Assembly: GCF_025403485.1 (NCBI RefSeq)
Contig: NZ_CP099966.1
Location: forward strand, 744,001-808,000
DNA length: 64,000 nucleotides
Direction: 5' to 3'
Source: Chryseobacterium paludis
Lineage (GTDB): Bacteria; Bacteroidota; Bacteroidia; Flavobacteriales; Weeksellaceae
The translations under genes and the position numbers were made by a program. Of this stretch, positions 17,267 to 26,302 are shown in pieces. Position 1 is the first letter of the stretch, and the number at the start of each line of letters is the position of its first letter. The notes under the pieces are model-generated. The model had not been told where the DNA came from, did not search any database, and worked only from the letters and a program-made list of their open reading frames with translations.

Positions 17267-18040
17267 CTACCACGGAAGACTGTTGTTTACTCCCGAAAAA
17301 TTGCTGGGTCCTGTAAAGCTTCCTGTTGGGATATCTTCTGCCAATGCCACTCTTATTGGTTCAACCGATCCTTCTTCCACTGTATCTGTTCCCTGAAAAT
17401 TATTGAGTGCCGTAGCGGTAAAACCAGGACTTACAAGATGGACTTTGATGTTGGTGTTTTCCAATTCTATGGCTAGAGAAAGAAAAATCCCATTGAGTGC
17501 TGTTTTAGAAGCTCCATAAACCGCATCAAATGCCGAACGGTAAGGGTTTTCCGGATTTGAATTCAATACGAGAGATCCCAATGCACTGGAAACCGTCACA
17601 ATACGCGCAGCAGGTGCATTTTGTAATAAAGGCAAAAAGGCTTGCGTGATTTCTAAAGTACCGAATACATTTGTCTTCCAAACGGTTTCTATTTCGTTGA
17701 TAGGTACAATGCTTGCCCGTTGTGCTCCCAATACTTCTTCCATTGTACGTCCGGAATGGCCAGCATGTGAGATGGCTGCGTTATTCACTAACAATGTAAG
17801 GTACCCAAATTCATTTTCTATTATTTTTACTGCCGCATTGATGGAATTGGAATCAGTGATATCTAATTGAATAGCTTTTGCTTGACCGCCAATCTCTGCG
17901 ACAGCTGTCATGCCCTTTTGAAGATTACGGGAACCTACATAAACTGCGTATCCATTATTGGTGAGGGCCTTAGCAATTTGAAAACCTATCCCAGTATTCG
18001 CACCTGAAACCAATGCTACTTTTTGTTCATTTGTCTGCAT
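17267..18040 (-). CDS. Short-chain dehydrogenase/reductase (SDR)
   Basis: 257 residues of a classical SDR. The NAD(P) motif is SGANTGIGFQIA (residues 13-24) and LVNNAAISHAG is the structural NNAG-type motif. The catalytic serine lies in VTVSSALGSL and the Tyr-Lys pair in VYGASKTAL. N55-type NAD contacts (LDITDSNS) are also present. It most resembles carbonyl reductase-like SDRs of Bacteroidota operons. The gene stands alone between two long gaps; the flavoprotein gene lies upstream on the same strand, 231 bases away. Cytoplasmic NAD(P)H-dependent reduction of a carbonyl is the likely role; the substrate is unknown. It could also process the aldehyde product of the neighbouring A-T-R enzyme, which is speculation. 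Confidence 0.88.
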   Translation of the reverse strand: MQTNEQKVALVSGANTGIGFQIAKALTNNGYAVYVGSRNLQKGMTAVAEIGGQAKAIQLDITDSNSINAAVKIIENEFGYLTLLVNNAAISHAGHSGRTMEEVLGAQRASIVPINEIETVWKTNVFGTLEITQAFLPLLQNAPAARIVTVSSALGSLVLNSNPENPYRSAFDAVYGASKTALNGIFLSLAIELENTNIKVHLVSPGFTATALNNFQGTDTVEEGSVEPIRVALAEDIPTGSFTGPSNFSGVNNSLPW

Positions 18041-18271
18041 AATTTTAAATGATTTAAATTAATACAGCAAATTTGGATATTAAAATAGCAGGATTTGTAG
18101 TTAAATCGAGACTGTTTGAAGCCATATTGAGGATAGACTTTCTATAGTCATCTTTTTTTGTCGAGAGGCAAGAATTATAGTTTCAGTATTTCGAAATTTT
18201 ATTTTAATATTAATGAACTTTAATGATTACCTTGAAAGAGAGGCACTGATGCTTACTATTTTAAAAATTTA

Positions 18272-19675
18272 TCATGATGAAATGCCTGGTTTTAGATGGG
18301 CTGGATTAAAGAGATTGTTAATTGCCTCGGCATAGGTAGGATGGGCGAACATGGTATCGCGTAATTGGTCATAAGTCAACCCGCCCAACATAGCGATCTG
18401 CAATATAGACATGAACTCACCACCTCCCGCACATAGTGCTGCAACTCCCAAAATCTTCTTAGTATTATGGTCCACAATCGCCTTTACGAAACCTATTGTT
18501 TCGTCAGTTTCTACAGCCCTTGCTATAGAGGATGCATCCATTTTAGCTACAGAAAAATTCAGATTTCTTTCACGGGCTTCTTTTTCCGTGATCCCAATTC
18601 TTCCAAGCTCAGGATCAATAAAAACACAGTAGGGAATCAATCGATCGCGAATAGTAGAAGTTTTTTTGCCAAATAAATGGTCGGCCACAACAAGATAGTC
18701 ATGATATGACACGTGAGTAAATGCAGGTCCACCCTTTACATCTCCAAGAGCATAGATGCCCGCTTCCGTTGTTTCCAGATAATCGTTAACAGGAATAAAT
18801 CCCCTTCCGTCAATTGGAATATTTGATTTTGATAGATTGAGTGTTTCAGTATTGGGTACTCTACCGGTAGCGACTAAAACGTGGGTGCCTGATATTGTAA
18901 AAGGTTTCTCTCCTGATGACAGTTCTATTTGAATGGATTCATCTGCATTTGAGGATACACTATTAACCACTGCATCCGTGATAATTTTTACCCCTTCTGC
19001 TGTAAGAATCTGTGTGATCATAGATCCAACATCATCATCTTCTTTAGGTAATAATTTGGCTGACTGCTCTATAATCGTGACCTGACTGCCCAATCGACTG
19101 AAAATCTGTGAAAATTCAAGCGCAACATAACCACCTCCAATAATAAGTAACTTTTTGGGCAGGTGTTCAAGGGTTAAAAGAGTCTTTGATGTAAGGTAAT
19201 TTACGCCTGTTAATCCCTTTATTTCAGGAATCCGGTCTCTTGTTCCCGTATTAATAAATATCAACGATGCTGTAATAAAAATATCACTTGAATCTGCAAA
19301 TTCTACTCGTATCTGTTTATGTCCTGAAAAGCTACCTTTTCCATGAAAAAAATTAATATTGGGATCTTCAAAAAGTGATTTTTCCAAACCTTCCCGGGAA
19401 TGAGTTACAACCTTGTTCTTCTGCTGATTAATTAGTTGAAAATCGGGTGCATTATTATTTAATGTAATGCCATATTTTGTGGCATTTTGGGACTGAAAGA
19501 TGACTTTGGCTGATCCTACTAATGTCTTGGTGGGTGTACATCCGTAGTTCACACATGTCCCACCAACAAAATCTGACTCGACAAGTGCAATACGCTTACC
19601 TTCTTTAGATAACCTTTTTGCAAGTGGAGTTCCTGCCTGTCCTGAACCAATAATAATTACGTCAAATTTTTCCAT
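18272..19675 (-). CDS. Mercuric-reductase-like FAD/NAD(P) disulfide oxidoreductase
   Basis: 467 residues with the full pyridine-nucleotide-disulfide oxidoreductase plan: FAD motif IIIGSGQAGTPLAKRLS (8-24), redox disulfide GGTCVNYGCTPTK (C41 and C46), NAD(P) motif LLIIGGGYVALEFSQIFSRLG, second FAD motif GIYALGDVKGGPAF, and a dimerisation domain ending in MFAHPTYAEAINNL. The HPT(x)E segment with the His-Glu pair is that of glutathione/dihydrolipoamide/mercuric reductases. The N-terminal HMA domain and the terminal Cys pair of true mercuric reductases are absent (the C-terminus is HLKPGISS), so mercury reduction is unlikely. The natural disulfide or quinone substrate is not known. Confidence 0.9.
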   Translation of the reverse strand: MEKFDVIIIGSGQAGTPLAKRLSKEGKRIALVESDFVGGTCVNYGCTPTKTLVGSAKVIFQSQNATKYGITLNNNAPDFQLINQQKNKVVTHSREGLEKSLFEDPNINFFHGKGSFSGHKQIRVEFADSSDIFITASLIFINTGTRDRIPEIKGLTGVNYLTSKTLLTLEHLPKKLLIIGGGYVALEFSQIFSRLGSQVTIIEQSAKLLPKEDDDVGSMITQILTAEGVKIITDAVVNSVSSNADESIQIELSSGEKPFTISGTHVLVATGRVPNTETLNLSKSNIPIDGRGFIPVNDYLETTEAGIYALGDVKGGPAFTHVSYHDYLVVADHLFGKKTSTIRDRLIPYCVFIDPELGRIGITEKEARERNLNFSVAKMDASSIARAVETDETIGFVKAIVDHNTKKILGVAALCAGGGEFMSILQIAMLGGLTYDQLRDTMFAHPTYAEAINNLFNPAHLKPGISS

Positions 19676-20062
19676 AATGATTTTGTTTGATTAAATACAG
19701 TTTATGGCTTTATTGCTAGACTAAAAATAATGAAATAAATGGTATATAAAATTAAAATTCAGAGTTTTTGTTTTATAAAAACGCTCGAAATAAATTAATA
19801 GGGAGTATTTTAAATTAGCTTTTTAACATTTTAAAAAAAATGAAACATAGCAGTTCTTTGGCCTTACTCCTCCGTCAAAATGTTTGAATACTTACCTATG
19901 TTTTGTGAATTTTTAAAAACAAAGTGGCTGCCCTTTAAGACAGCCACTTGTTAAACCTTGTAAAATGAGGGATTTCTACATGTTTGAGTTTCCATTGTGT
20001 TATTAGAATCTATAAACGATGAATAGCATATCTATGAATGATTCTCCTAGTATGATATATTA
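19676..20062. other. Intergenic region between flavoprotein and surface-protein genes
   Basis: About 390 bases. It contains the terminator at 19922-19949 and otherwise AT-rich DNA including the promoter region of the leftward flavoprotein gene. A short frame starting near 19850 (MKHSSSLALLLRQN) stops after 14 codons and is not a gene. Confidence 0.4.
19922..19949 (-). terminator. Strong terminator after the interrupted surface-protein gene
   Basis: AAGTGGCTG and CAGCCACTT form a nine-base perfect stem with a ten-base loop. On the minus strand the hairpin is followed by TTGTTTTTAAAAA, as expected for a terminator of the gene ending at 20063. Confidence 0.75.
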
Positions 20063-20989
20063 TTAATTAGCGATTTTATAACCATATAAAGAGCTTACAA
20101 CCACTTGGTAGACATTACCACTTGTTACTGCAGCTGCTGCTGCCATGCTTACTGTTTCACCTGCATTTAAATAGGCAATACAAGAGACATTTTTACCTAT
20201 TAATGTGCCTGGATTAGGATGATAAGACTGAACTAATATGTTATTGGGATTTGTACTGTAATTCTTTATAAGATATAAAACCACCTAGGCAAAATTGGGA
20301 GCACCTGGAACAGAGCCATTATCGAACTGTGTAGATCCGTAGAACATATAATATCCATTGGTAGGTGCTGTGAATTTTCCATTTACAGTGTTAAGAACAT
20401 TTCCCGTATTTATTACCGTTCCTTCAGGATAATGTATTTCAGATGTAATATAAGGGCCTGTGCTTGCTGTAAGGTTTTGCCTGGTTGCAGTACTTACCGT
20501 TGAAAAGGGATAGGTAGAAGCTGCTACCGGTAAATTATCAGAACTCGACAGTAAAATAAGTTCCCATGTTGTTCCTGTGATCGTTCCTTTGCTAATAAAA
20601 AATGCATAGTAACCAGGAGGTACATTTACTGTTGTTATACCAGTTCCACTTTGATTGTCAATTAATTCAGTTCCATTGGCGGTGATGGAAAGTTGGGCAG
20701 TTCCTGTATTTTTAAAATGGTAGGTCCTACCCATAAAATTTCCGGATCCATTTATGGCTGCGGGCAGAGTTAAAGTTCCATTACTGTTACCATTATAAGC
20801 TATATAGTAATCTTTGGGATCTACAGTTCCACTTGTCGTAACCGATCTATACGTGGCTGCAAATGATCCGCTCACCGTTAAAGTACTACCGGGAGTAGTG
20901 GTATTAATGCCTACATTTCCAGCTTGTGAGTAGATTAGAATACTATTTAAAATTAGTAATAAGGTAAGGAAAATTGAATTTCTTCTCAT
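20063..20989 (-). pseudogene. Surface protein with C1q-like C-terminus, interrupted by an in-frame TAG
   Basis: Reading leftwards from 20989, the frame encodes 234 residues (signal peptide, then AGNVGINTTTPGSTLTVSG and a beta-rich body), stops at TAG (20285-20287), and continues in the same frame for 73 more codons to the proper stop at 20063. The residues on both sides of the TAG belong to one C1q/TNF-like jellyroll: NGYYMFYGSTQFDNG before it and VLYLIKNYSTNP, then GYKIAN after it. So this is one 308-codon gene with a single nonsense codon; a one-base change from TGG, CAG or TAT/TAC would restore it. The paralog at 21080-22204 shares the N-terminal module (NVGINTxTPGST, DPKDYYIAYNG-like). 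Either a recent pseudogene, a sequence error, or readthrough. Confidence 0.72.
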
Positions 20990-21079
20990 ATAAAATTGTT
21001 GTTTTTAAATGGTATTTAGATCATTAGTATCTAAATAATTTCTGTTGTTCATTTTTATGAACTGAAAGTTTATATTATA

Positions 21080-22204
21080 TTAATTTTGGAACTTTACAAA
21101 ATCTAAGTAAAAAGAAGGGTTTCCACCATTAAATCCCGTCGGAACTACTAAATTCGTTTTGTGAGCAACTATAGGATAAATTCCGGGAGCTGCAAAGTAT
21201 AATACTCTGGTCTGATCTCTTGGTACAAAATTAATAGGATCAGGGCTGCCGGTTCCACAATATGCTTTCCATACTTCTCCTATACCACCTATGTAAAACC
21301 AGTAATCATTACAAGTAGATGTGATTGTAATTCCAGAACGGAAAAAATACCATCCTTTGGCAGGAATGTTTACGGATATTCCTGTGGCTAGATTATCTCC
21401 ACCTGCATTTCCGGTGAAAGGATTGATCAATGTTCCTGTATAAGATGTCCAGTTATTGGCAAAAGCGGTGGTAACTGTAGATGACCACGTCGCTAATCCA
21501 TTGGAATCACTGGTTAATACATATCCTAATTGTTGTGTACCATCTTTAATTTGTAATGCTCCGTTTGTTGTTCCATTATCAATAACTATTTTCGCATTGG
21601 CAGCTCCTGCCGGAACTGTATTTGTACCTAATAAAACTTTACCTGTACCGGTTACACTTAAATTGTTTCCTGTGGTAGCAATATCTGTAGCCTGGGAAAG
21701 AGCGCCTCCTAATTTTACATCATTACCCGAAAGCGTAAGTCCATTACTGGCAGTAGTTGCACTACTATTGGCTGTTGTAGCCTCCCATGTGCTCGTTGCT
21801 CCCGTTAGTCCTGTATTGATCAACTGTACGCTTTGATTGGCAGGTACTGAAACGTTTGTATTTCCGTTAATTGTTTCTGGAGCTGCAGAGTTTACTGTTA
21901 TTGTGAAATTGGTATTATTCTTAATCGTATAGATACGTCCTTTGAAGTTTCCAACTCCATTAATTGCCGGGGGAAGACTGAATACCGCATTAGCAGTGCC
22001 ATTATATGAAACATGGAAATCGGTTGCGGTCAAATTGTAAGATGTTGCACTAACTGCCCTGTAACTGGCAGCTACAGATCCATTGATATCTATTGTCGAT
22101 CCTGGGGTTACCGTATTTATTCCAACATTTCCTGTTTGTGCAAAAGTGACTGTTGAAATGAATAATCCTATTGTTTTCAATAGTGGTGTAAAATTTCTAC
22201 GCAT
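21080..22204 (-). CDS. Secreted surface/adhesin-like protein, paralog of the interrupted gene
   Basis: 374 residues. A signal peptide (MRRNFTPLLKTIGLFISTVTFAQ) is followed by TGNVGINTVTPGSTIDINGS, the N-terminal marker of a large group of Bacteroidota exported proteins that carry tail-fibre-like beta modules. A threonine- and serine-rich centre (NGLTLSGNDVKLGGAL, then ITNGT-like repeats) leads to a C-terminal half with WYFFRSGITITSTCNDYW, a jellyroll-like end different from the C1q-like end of the neighbour. I see no T9SS sorting tail. Probably a cell-surface or secreted binding protein, perhaps for adhesion; the function is unproven. It is the first of a tandem pair read leftwards, separated by 90 bases. 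Confidence 0.65.
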   Translation of the reverse strand: MRRNFTPLLKTIGLFISTVTFAQTGNVGINTVTPGSTIDINGSVAASYRAVSATSYNLTATDFHVSYNGTANAVFSLPPAINGVGNFKGRIYTIKNNTNFTITVNSAAPETINGNTNVSVPANQSVQLINTGLTGATSTWEATTANSSATTASNGLTLSGNDVKLGGALSQATDIATTGNNLSVTGTGKVLLGTNTVPAGAANAKIVIDNGTTNGALQIKDGTQQLGYVLTSDSNGLATWSSTVTTAFANNWTSYTGTLINPFTGNAGGDNLATGISVNIPAKGWYFFRSGITITSTCNDYWFYIGGIGEVWKAYCGTGSPDPINFVPRDQTRVLYFAAPGIYPIVAHKTNLVVPTGFNGGNPSFYLDFVKFQN

Positions 22205-22345
22205 TTATTAAATATTTTAATGGTTATGATGCTTTTAAAAGTCCTTCATTACTAGAAAATAAGCAGGTACATTTATATTTCATTTGTTGGTGTAAAATTA
22301 TAGGAAATACTGCTACAAGGGATCTTATAGTATGTAGAATGAAGT

Positions 22346-22381
22346 AAAGAATGATGTAGAAAATTTTCTACATCATTCTTT
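22346..22381. terminator. Perfect 36-bp palindrome, probable (bidirectional) hairpin
   Basis: AAAGAATGATGTAGAAAA is followed at once by its exact complement, giving an 18-base-arm palindrome with no spacer, about 100 bases downstream of the response-regulator stop (22479). AT-rich arms and runs at the ends suggest a rho-independent terminator that can work both ways; an operator is the alternative. Confidence 0.5.
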
Positions 22382-22478
22382 TTAAGTTGATAATTTTAAA
22401 TAGTGTATTTTATAACTGCAAAAGAAGAGTTATTTAATGAATAGCAAAAAAAGAATACCATTATGGAAAAGCTTTATT

Positions 22479-23093
22479 CTAGGATATATAGGTTTGGTAA
22501 AGCTTAATCAGGTCAGCAAGGTGGTTGGTTTTTAGCTTGTTATGGATTCTTTTTTTGTAAGTACTGATTGTACTCATCTGAATATTCAGTTCATTTGAGA
22601 TTTCTAAATTCCCATATCCCTTTACCATGAGAATAAAAATTTCATATTCCCTTTCTGAGAGATTTTTTATAGAATCTAAAGGGGAAAACTTTAATAGTTG
22701 GTGGACAATACTGGATGGATAATAGTAGCCTTCTGAAAATATTCTATTCACTGCTTCTGAAATCTCATCAACTTTACTCAGCTTACTAAGATATCCATTG
22801 GCTCCTTCTTTTATATATTGTACCGCTATTTCTTCCTCATAGGCTGAGAATATAAGAATTTTTATATCGGGATCAAGCTCTTTAATTTCAGGGATCATTT
22901 TTTTATTTTTAGTCTCTGGCATATTGATATCCAAAATAATAAGATCGTATTTTTGTTTTGAGATCTTATCTAAAGCTTCCGGATAGTCTTCGGCCTGATC
23001 AATTGCTATATTGGGTATCCTTGATTCCAGTATCAGGCTTGTTCCTGTTAGTACGACATGGTGATCATCAGCTATAAGAATGTTTCTAATCAT
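22479..23093 (-). CDS. NarL/FixJ-family response regulator
   Basis: 204 residues: a receiver domain with acidic pair D9-D10 (IADDHH), phosphoacceptor D55 in LIILDINMP, and the switch lysine in YLSKLSK. A LuxR-type HTH follows at about 140-200 (NLSEREYEIFILMVKGYGNLEIS and MSTISTYKKRIHNKL). Its ATG at 23093 overlaps the last codons of the upstream histidine kinase gene by eight bases, so the two are translationally coupled and form a two-component system. Targets are unknown; the surface-protein pair downstream on the same strand is a candidate, by position only. A palindromic terminator-like element follows the gene. Confidence 0.93.
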   Translation of the reverse strand: MIRNILIADDHHVVLTGTSLILESRIPNIAIDQAEDYPEALDKISKQKYDLIILDINMPETKNKKMIPEIKELDPDIKILIFSAYEEEIAVQYIKEGANGYLSKLSKVDEISEAVNRIFSEGYYYPSSIVHQLLKFSPLDSIKNLSEREYEIFILMVKGYGNLEISNELNIQMSTISTYKKRIHNKLKTNHLADLIKLYQTYIS

Positions 23094-26000
23094 CTTTTTT
23101 ATTTTTTAAAATCAATTGGCAGGAGGTTCCACCGGAGTCATTTTTTTTGAAGATAATTTTACTTTCTATCATTTGTAATAATTGCAGTACCAGATGCAGG
23201 CCCATGCCATATTTTTGAAGTAACAATTTTTCACTTTCAATATTATTCTGTAGCCTTGTATAGTATTTTATTTTTTGCTCGTCCATTCCGATGCCAGTGT
23301 CACTTATACGTAAAATAATATTCCTATCATCCATATGGCTATCTATTGTTATCTCACCATTTTTTGTGTATTTCACCGCATTATCTAAAAGATTGTGAAC
23401 AATGGCAGCAAGTATATTTTTACTGATCTGTGTCATTATATTCTCTTCAACAAGATTGCTAATAGATGTGTTATTATTTTCGGCTATGGCATGGAAAAGC
23501 ACTTTTTTTTCTTCAATTAGCTTATATAAAGAATAGACCTCTGTTTTATCTGATCGGTAATGACTGTATATATCTGCATATTCTTTTAATGTGACTGTAA
23601 AATTGTACAGTTGATCTGATGACTTGTAAATGGAATCAAGTATTTTTTCAGTCCTCTGTTGATCGAATTCTTTTTGACTCAGTATTTCCTTTGCTGTTAG
23701 GGCAATGAATTTTACCGGAGTTGTTATGTCATGGGTAATTGTACCGATGAGTTTTTTTTGTTGTTCAATTTCCTTATGAAGCTGTGTTTTTGTTATTTCT
23801 AATTTTTCTACAGTCGTAGAAAGGCTTTTAGTACGGATATTAATAATTTCTTCCAGATCATGATTTTTCTTTTGTAGAAAATTGATTCTCCATTTTACCA
23901 AAAGGAATAATAGGAGTAAGAACATTGAAAAAGTAAGAATCTTAAACCATAGCGTCTGGTAAAAATAAGGCTGGATAATTATATTAATTTTTTTATAAAT
24001 GTATTTTCCATCATCAGAAACAAGCATTTTTGCAATCAGTGAATATTTTCCGTATCCAAGATTGGAAATAGAAAATTTTCTGTCTTTTCCGATAGATTCC
24101 CATTTTGCATTTTGTATGCCCATTATTTTTGCTTCTATAACAATATTGTCAGGATTAGCATAATAGGGGACATCGATAAATAGATCGATCCTGTTAGATT
24201 TTTGCTCCAGATGCAGATCATTTTTAAAGCATTGCTCCTTATTATCAATCAGAGCTCTTTCGATGTATATATTCTTCGGATAATAACTTCGGATCTTTAA
24301 TGGATTAAAAAAAACAAGACCATTCAAAGAAGGAATGACAAAATCACCATTGTCTAATTGATTACCACATACATTACTGCCGCCATTAAATTCATTGGTA
24401 TTGAAACCTGAATCTTTTGAAAATCTATAATAATTTACTTTAGAGCTTTTATTTTGAGCATATTGCAATAGCTGACTTTCTAAAACCCTGTATAATCCAT
24501 TATTGGTAGGAATCCAAAAAAAACCTTTCATATCTTCCAAAATAGTATGAGAAGAAGAAATGTTATTATTAAGATCATAAGGCATTTTAATTAGCCGGTT
24601 ATTTCTTAATAAATAAAACCCCTTTCCTAAAGTAGTGACCCAGAAATTACCGTCTTTTGATTTTATAATACTACGGATTGATAATTCCTTATCTCCGGTA
24701 ATGTTGTATATTCTGTTTGTTTCTGTCTGTATCCTGTATAATCCTTTTATAGTACCGACTAAGATATTGTTCTGATCAAGTGGTATTAATTTTGTCGGTT
24801 CATTATCAAATAAAAATCTCTTTTTTAAAGATCTGAATGACCGATCTCTGTATATTTCAAATACGCCGCTAAAGTCGGGAGTGCCATTTTTTTTTGGTTT
24901 TGAACGTAATACATAATATTTTTCCCCGTCAAAGAAAAAGTCCTTTAAAGAAAAATCTTTTACAGTAGTGTAATCGGTATAGGATGTTGTTTCTGTATAT
25001 ATGTTTAAATCGTCATCCTTTCTTACTATAATATTTCCAGATGGATCATACGCCATAAAAAAAGGAACCGTGTTTCTGAAATTTTTGTTTTTTACAATGC
25101 CATTTCGATTATAGATCTCTCCATATGTATTCATGACCGAAGAGCTGTCATAAGGTAAAGTAGCATAAAAAACCGACTCTGGTTTTAATGGTGGTCTTTT
25201 TATGGTAACGAAATCTGAAAAATTTATAATTTGTAAACCTTCCGTACTTCCTCCAAGATAAAGCCTTTTGTAAAATTGGTCATAGTAAACACTAATAAAA
25301 CTGTCACCTTTTACTTTATCTATCTGAATGATCTTAGATATTTTTAGCTGCTCATTTTCATAAGTGCAGCTATAGAAAATATTTTTGTTTTGAATCAGAA
25401 CCTGGTTATTTATTCTGCTCCAGAAAACTTTACTATGAATATCAGTTAATAGTGGCGCATCATATGAATCTATAATCTTTCCTTTTTTTATTTTAAGTAC
25501 CTTTTTTGAACTGAAGTCTATATAAAATAAGTCTTCATCTATAGTGAAAATTCTAGGTATATTTTTGTAGATAGATCTGATCTTTAGATTTTCTTCATTT
25601 TTTGAGTGGAAGTCAATAAATGTTAAATTATTTTCCTTTATGTAGTATCTCCCATCTTTAAAATTCATATAAAAATATACACCTGGAGATTTTGAGTAAC
25701 TATAATTAGAACCATACAAAAAGTAATTGATATTATCTTTAAGTATCAAATTAGGAAACCGTTTTGATGGAGCAGTGACTTTTGGAAATTTTTTGTGTAT
25801 AAGTATAACTCTTCCATAATCTCCGGCAGTAAAAATACTGTCTTTATCCGTGTTTCCAGAGAAAAAGGTAAAACGCTGACTGTTTAATGGGAAGTTTTTA
25901 TAGACCAGGAATTTAGCACCATCATATCTTACAATTCCGTTTTCGGTGGTCAACCATATAAATCCATACTTATCTTTTATAATATCCTTAACGCTGTTTT

Positions 26001-26100
26001 GTGGAAGCCCATTATCAGTATTATATAACTGAATGTTATATTTCTGACTGCTGACTTTGAAAAAGATGAATAAGAGGATTAAAAGTATATTTTTAGGCAA
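23086..26100 (-). CDS. Reg-propeller histidine kinase (two-component sensor)
   Basis: 1004 residues. A signal/anchor at the N-terminus (MPKNILLILLFIFF) and an external domain of about 700 residues with reg-propeller blades (first: NGLPQNSVKDIIKDKYGFIW, repeated as GNFWVTTLGKGFYLL and GFFWIPTNNGLYRV), then a Y_Y_Y-type domain before one transmembrane helix (about 725-750). The cytoplasmic part holds a coiled coil, the HisKA box with H790 in LIGTITHDITTPVKFI, and an HATPase domain: N box NLLDNAVKYTKNG, G1 ISDTGIGMD, G2 YGMGLHLVL. Unlike hybrid two-component (HTCS) proteins it has no fused receiver or AraC domain; the partner is the overlapping NarL-type gene. The stimulus is unknown, although related propeller sensors often bind carbohydrates. 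Confidence 0.92.
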   Translation of the reverse strand: MPKNILLILLFIFFKVSSQKYNIQLYNTDNGLPQNSVKDIIKDKYGFIWLTTENGIVRYDGAKFLVYKNFPLNSQRFTFFSGNTDKDSIFTAGDYGRVILIHKKFPKVTAPSKRFPNLILKDNINYFLYGSNYSYSKSPGVYFYMNFKDGRYYIKENNLTFIDFHSKNEENLKIRSIYKNIPRIFTIDEDLFYIDFSSKKVLKIKKGKIIDSYDAPLLTDIHSKVFWSRINNQVLIQNKNIFYSCTYENEQLKISKIIQIDKVKGDSFISVYYDQFYKRLYLGGSTEGLQIINFSDFVTIKRPPLKPESVFYATLPYDSSSVMNTYGEIYNRNGIVKNKNFRNTVPFFMAYDPSGNIIVRKDDDLNIYTETTSYTDYTTVKDFSLKDFFFDGEKYYVLRSKPKKNGTPDFSGVFEIYRDRSFRSLKKRFLFDNEPTKLIPLDQNNILVGTIKGLYRIQTETNRIYNITGDKELSIRSIIKSKDGNFWVTTLGKGFYLLRNNRLIKMPYDLNNNISSSHTILEDMKGFFWIPTNNGLYRVLESQLLQYAQNKSSKVNYYRFSKDSGFNTNEFNGGSNVCGNQLDNGDFVIPSLNGLVFFNPLKIRSYYPKNIYIERALIDNKEQCFKNDLHLEQKSNRIDLFIDVPYYANPDNIVIEAKIMGIQNAKWESIGKDRKFSISNLGYGKYSLIAKMLVSDDGKYIYKKINIIIQPYFYQTLWFKILTFSMFLLLLFLLVKWRINFLQKKNHDLEEIINIRTKSLSTTVEKLEITKTQLHKEIEQQKKLIGTITHDITTPVKFIALTAKEILSQKEFDQQRTEKILDSIYKSSDQLYNFTVTLKEYADIYSHYRSDKTEVYSLYKLIEEKKVLFHAIAENNNTSISNLVEENIMTQISKNILAAIVHNLLDNAVKYTKNGEITIDSHMDDRNIILRISDTGIGMDEQKIKYYTRLQNNIESEKLLLQKYGMGLHLVLQLLQMIESKIIFKKNDSGGTSCQLILKNKKDD

Positions 26101-26123
26101 ATCTCATTGTTTTAAGAATGAGA

Positions 26124-26131
26124 CAAAGATA
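26124..26131 (-). promoter_or_regulatory. -7 promoter box of the histidine kinase operon
   Basis: On the minus strand TATCTTTG fits the Bacteroidota -7 consensus TAnnTTTG, 23 bases upstream of the kinase ATG at 26100. I see no TTG at the -33 spacing, so this is only a candidate. Confidence 0.35.
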
Positions 26132-26302
26132 TAACGGAATAAATAATAATAAAATAATGATAATTAAATTTACATTACTTTTTATTTGTCATGAAATATA
26201 AATTTTGCATTTATTTCACGTAGTATATTTGCTGAATGTTTAAAGATTAAAGTAGTGGAATAGGGCTAAATAATGATTTGTTCTGCCGTCCGCAAATGGG
26301 AT

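Noticed and set aside
18272..19675. True mercuric reductase of a mer operon
   Set aside because: No HMA domain, no C-terminal Cys pair and no mer genes nearby; only the general disulfide oxidoreductase fold is supported.
21456..21836. 126-codon plus-strand frame inside the surface-protein gene
   Set aside because: Composition rich in Val, Ala and Pro mirrors the Thr/Ser/Gly-rich minus-strand protein; no start context or family.
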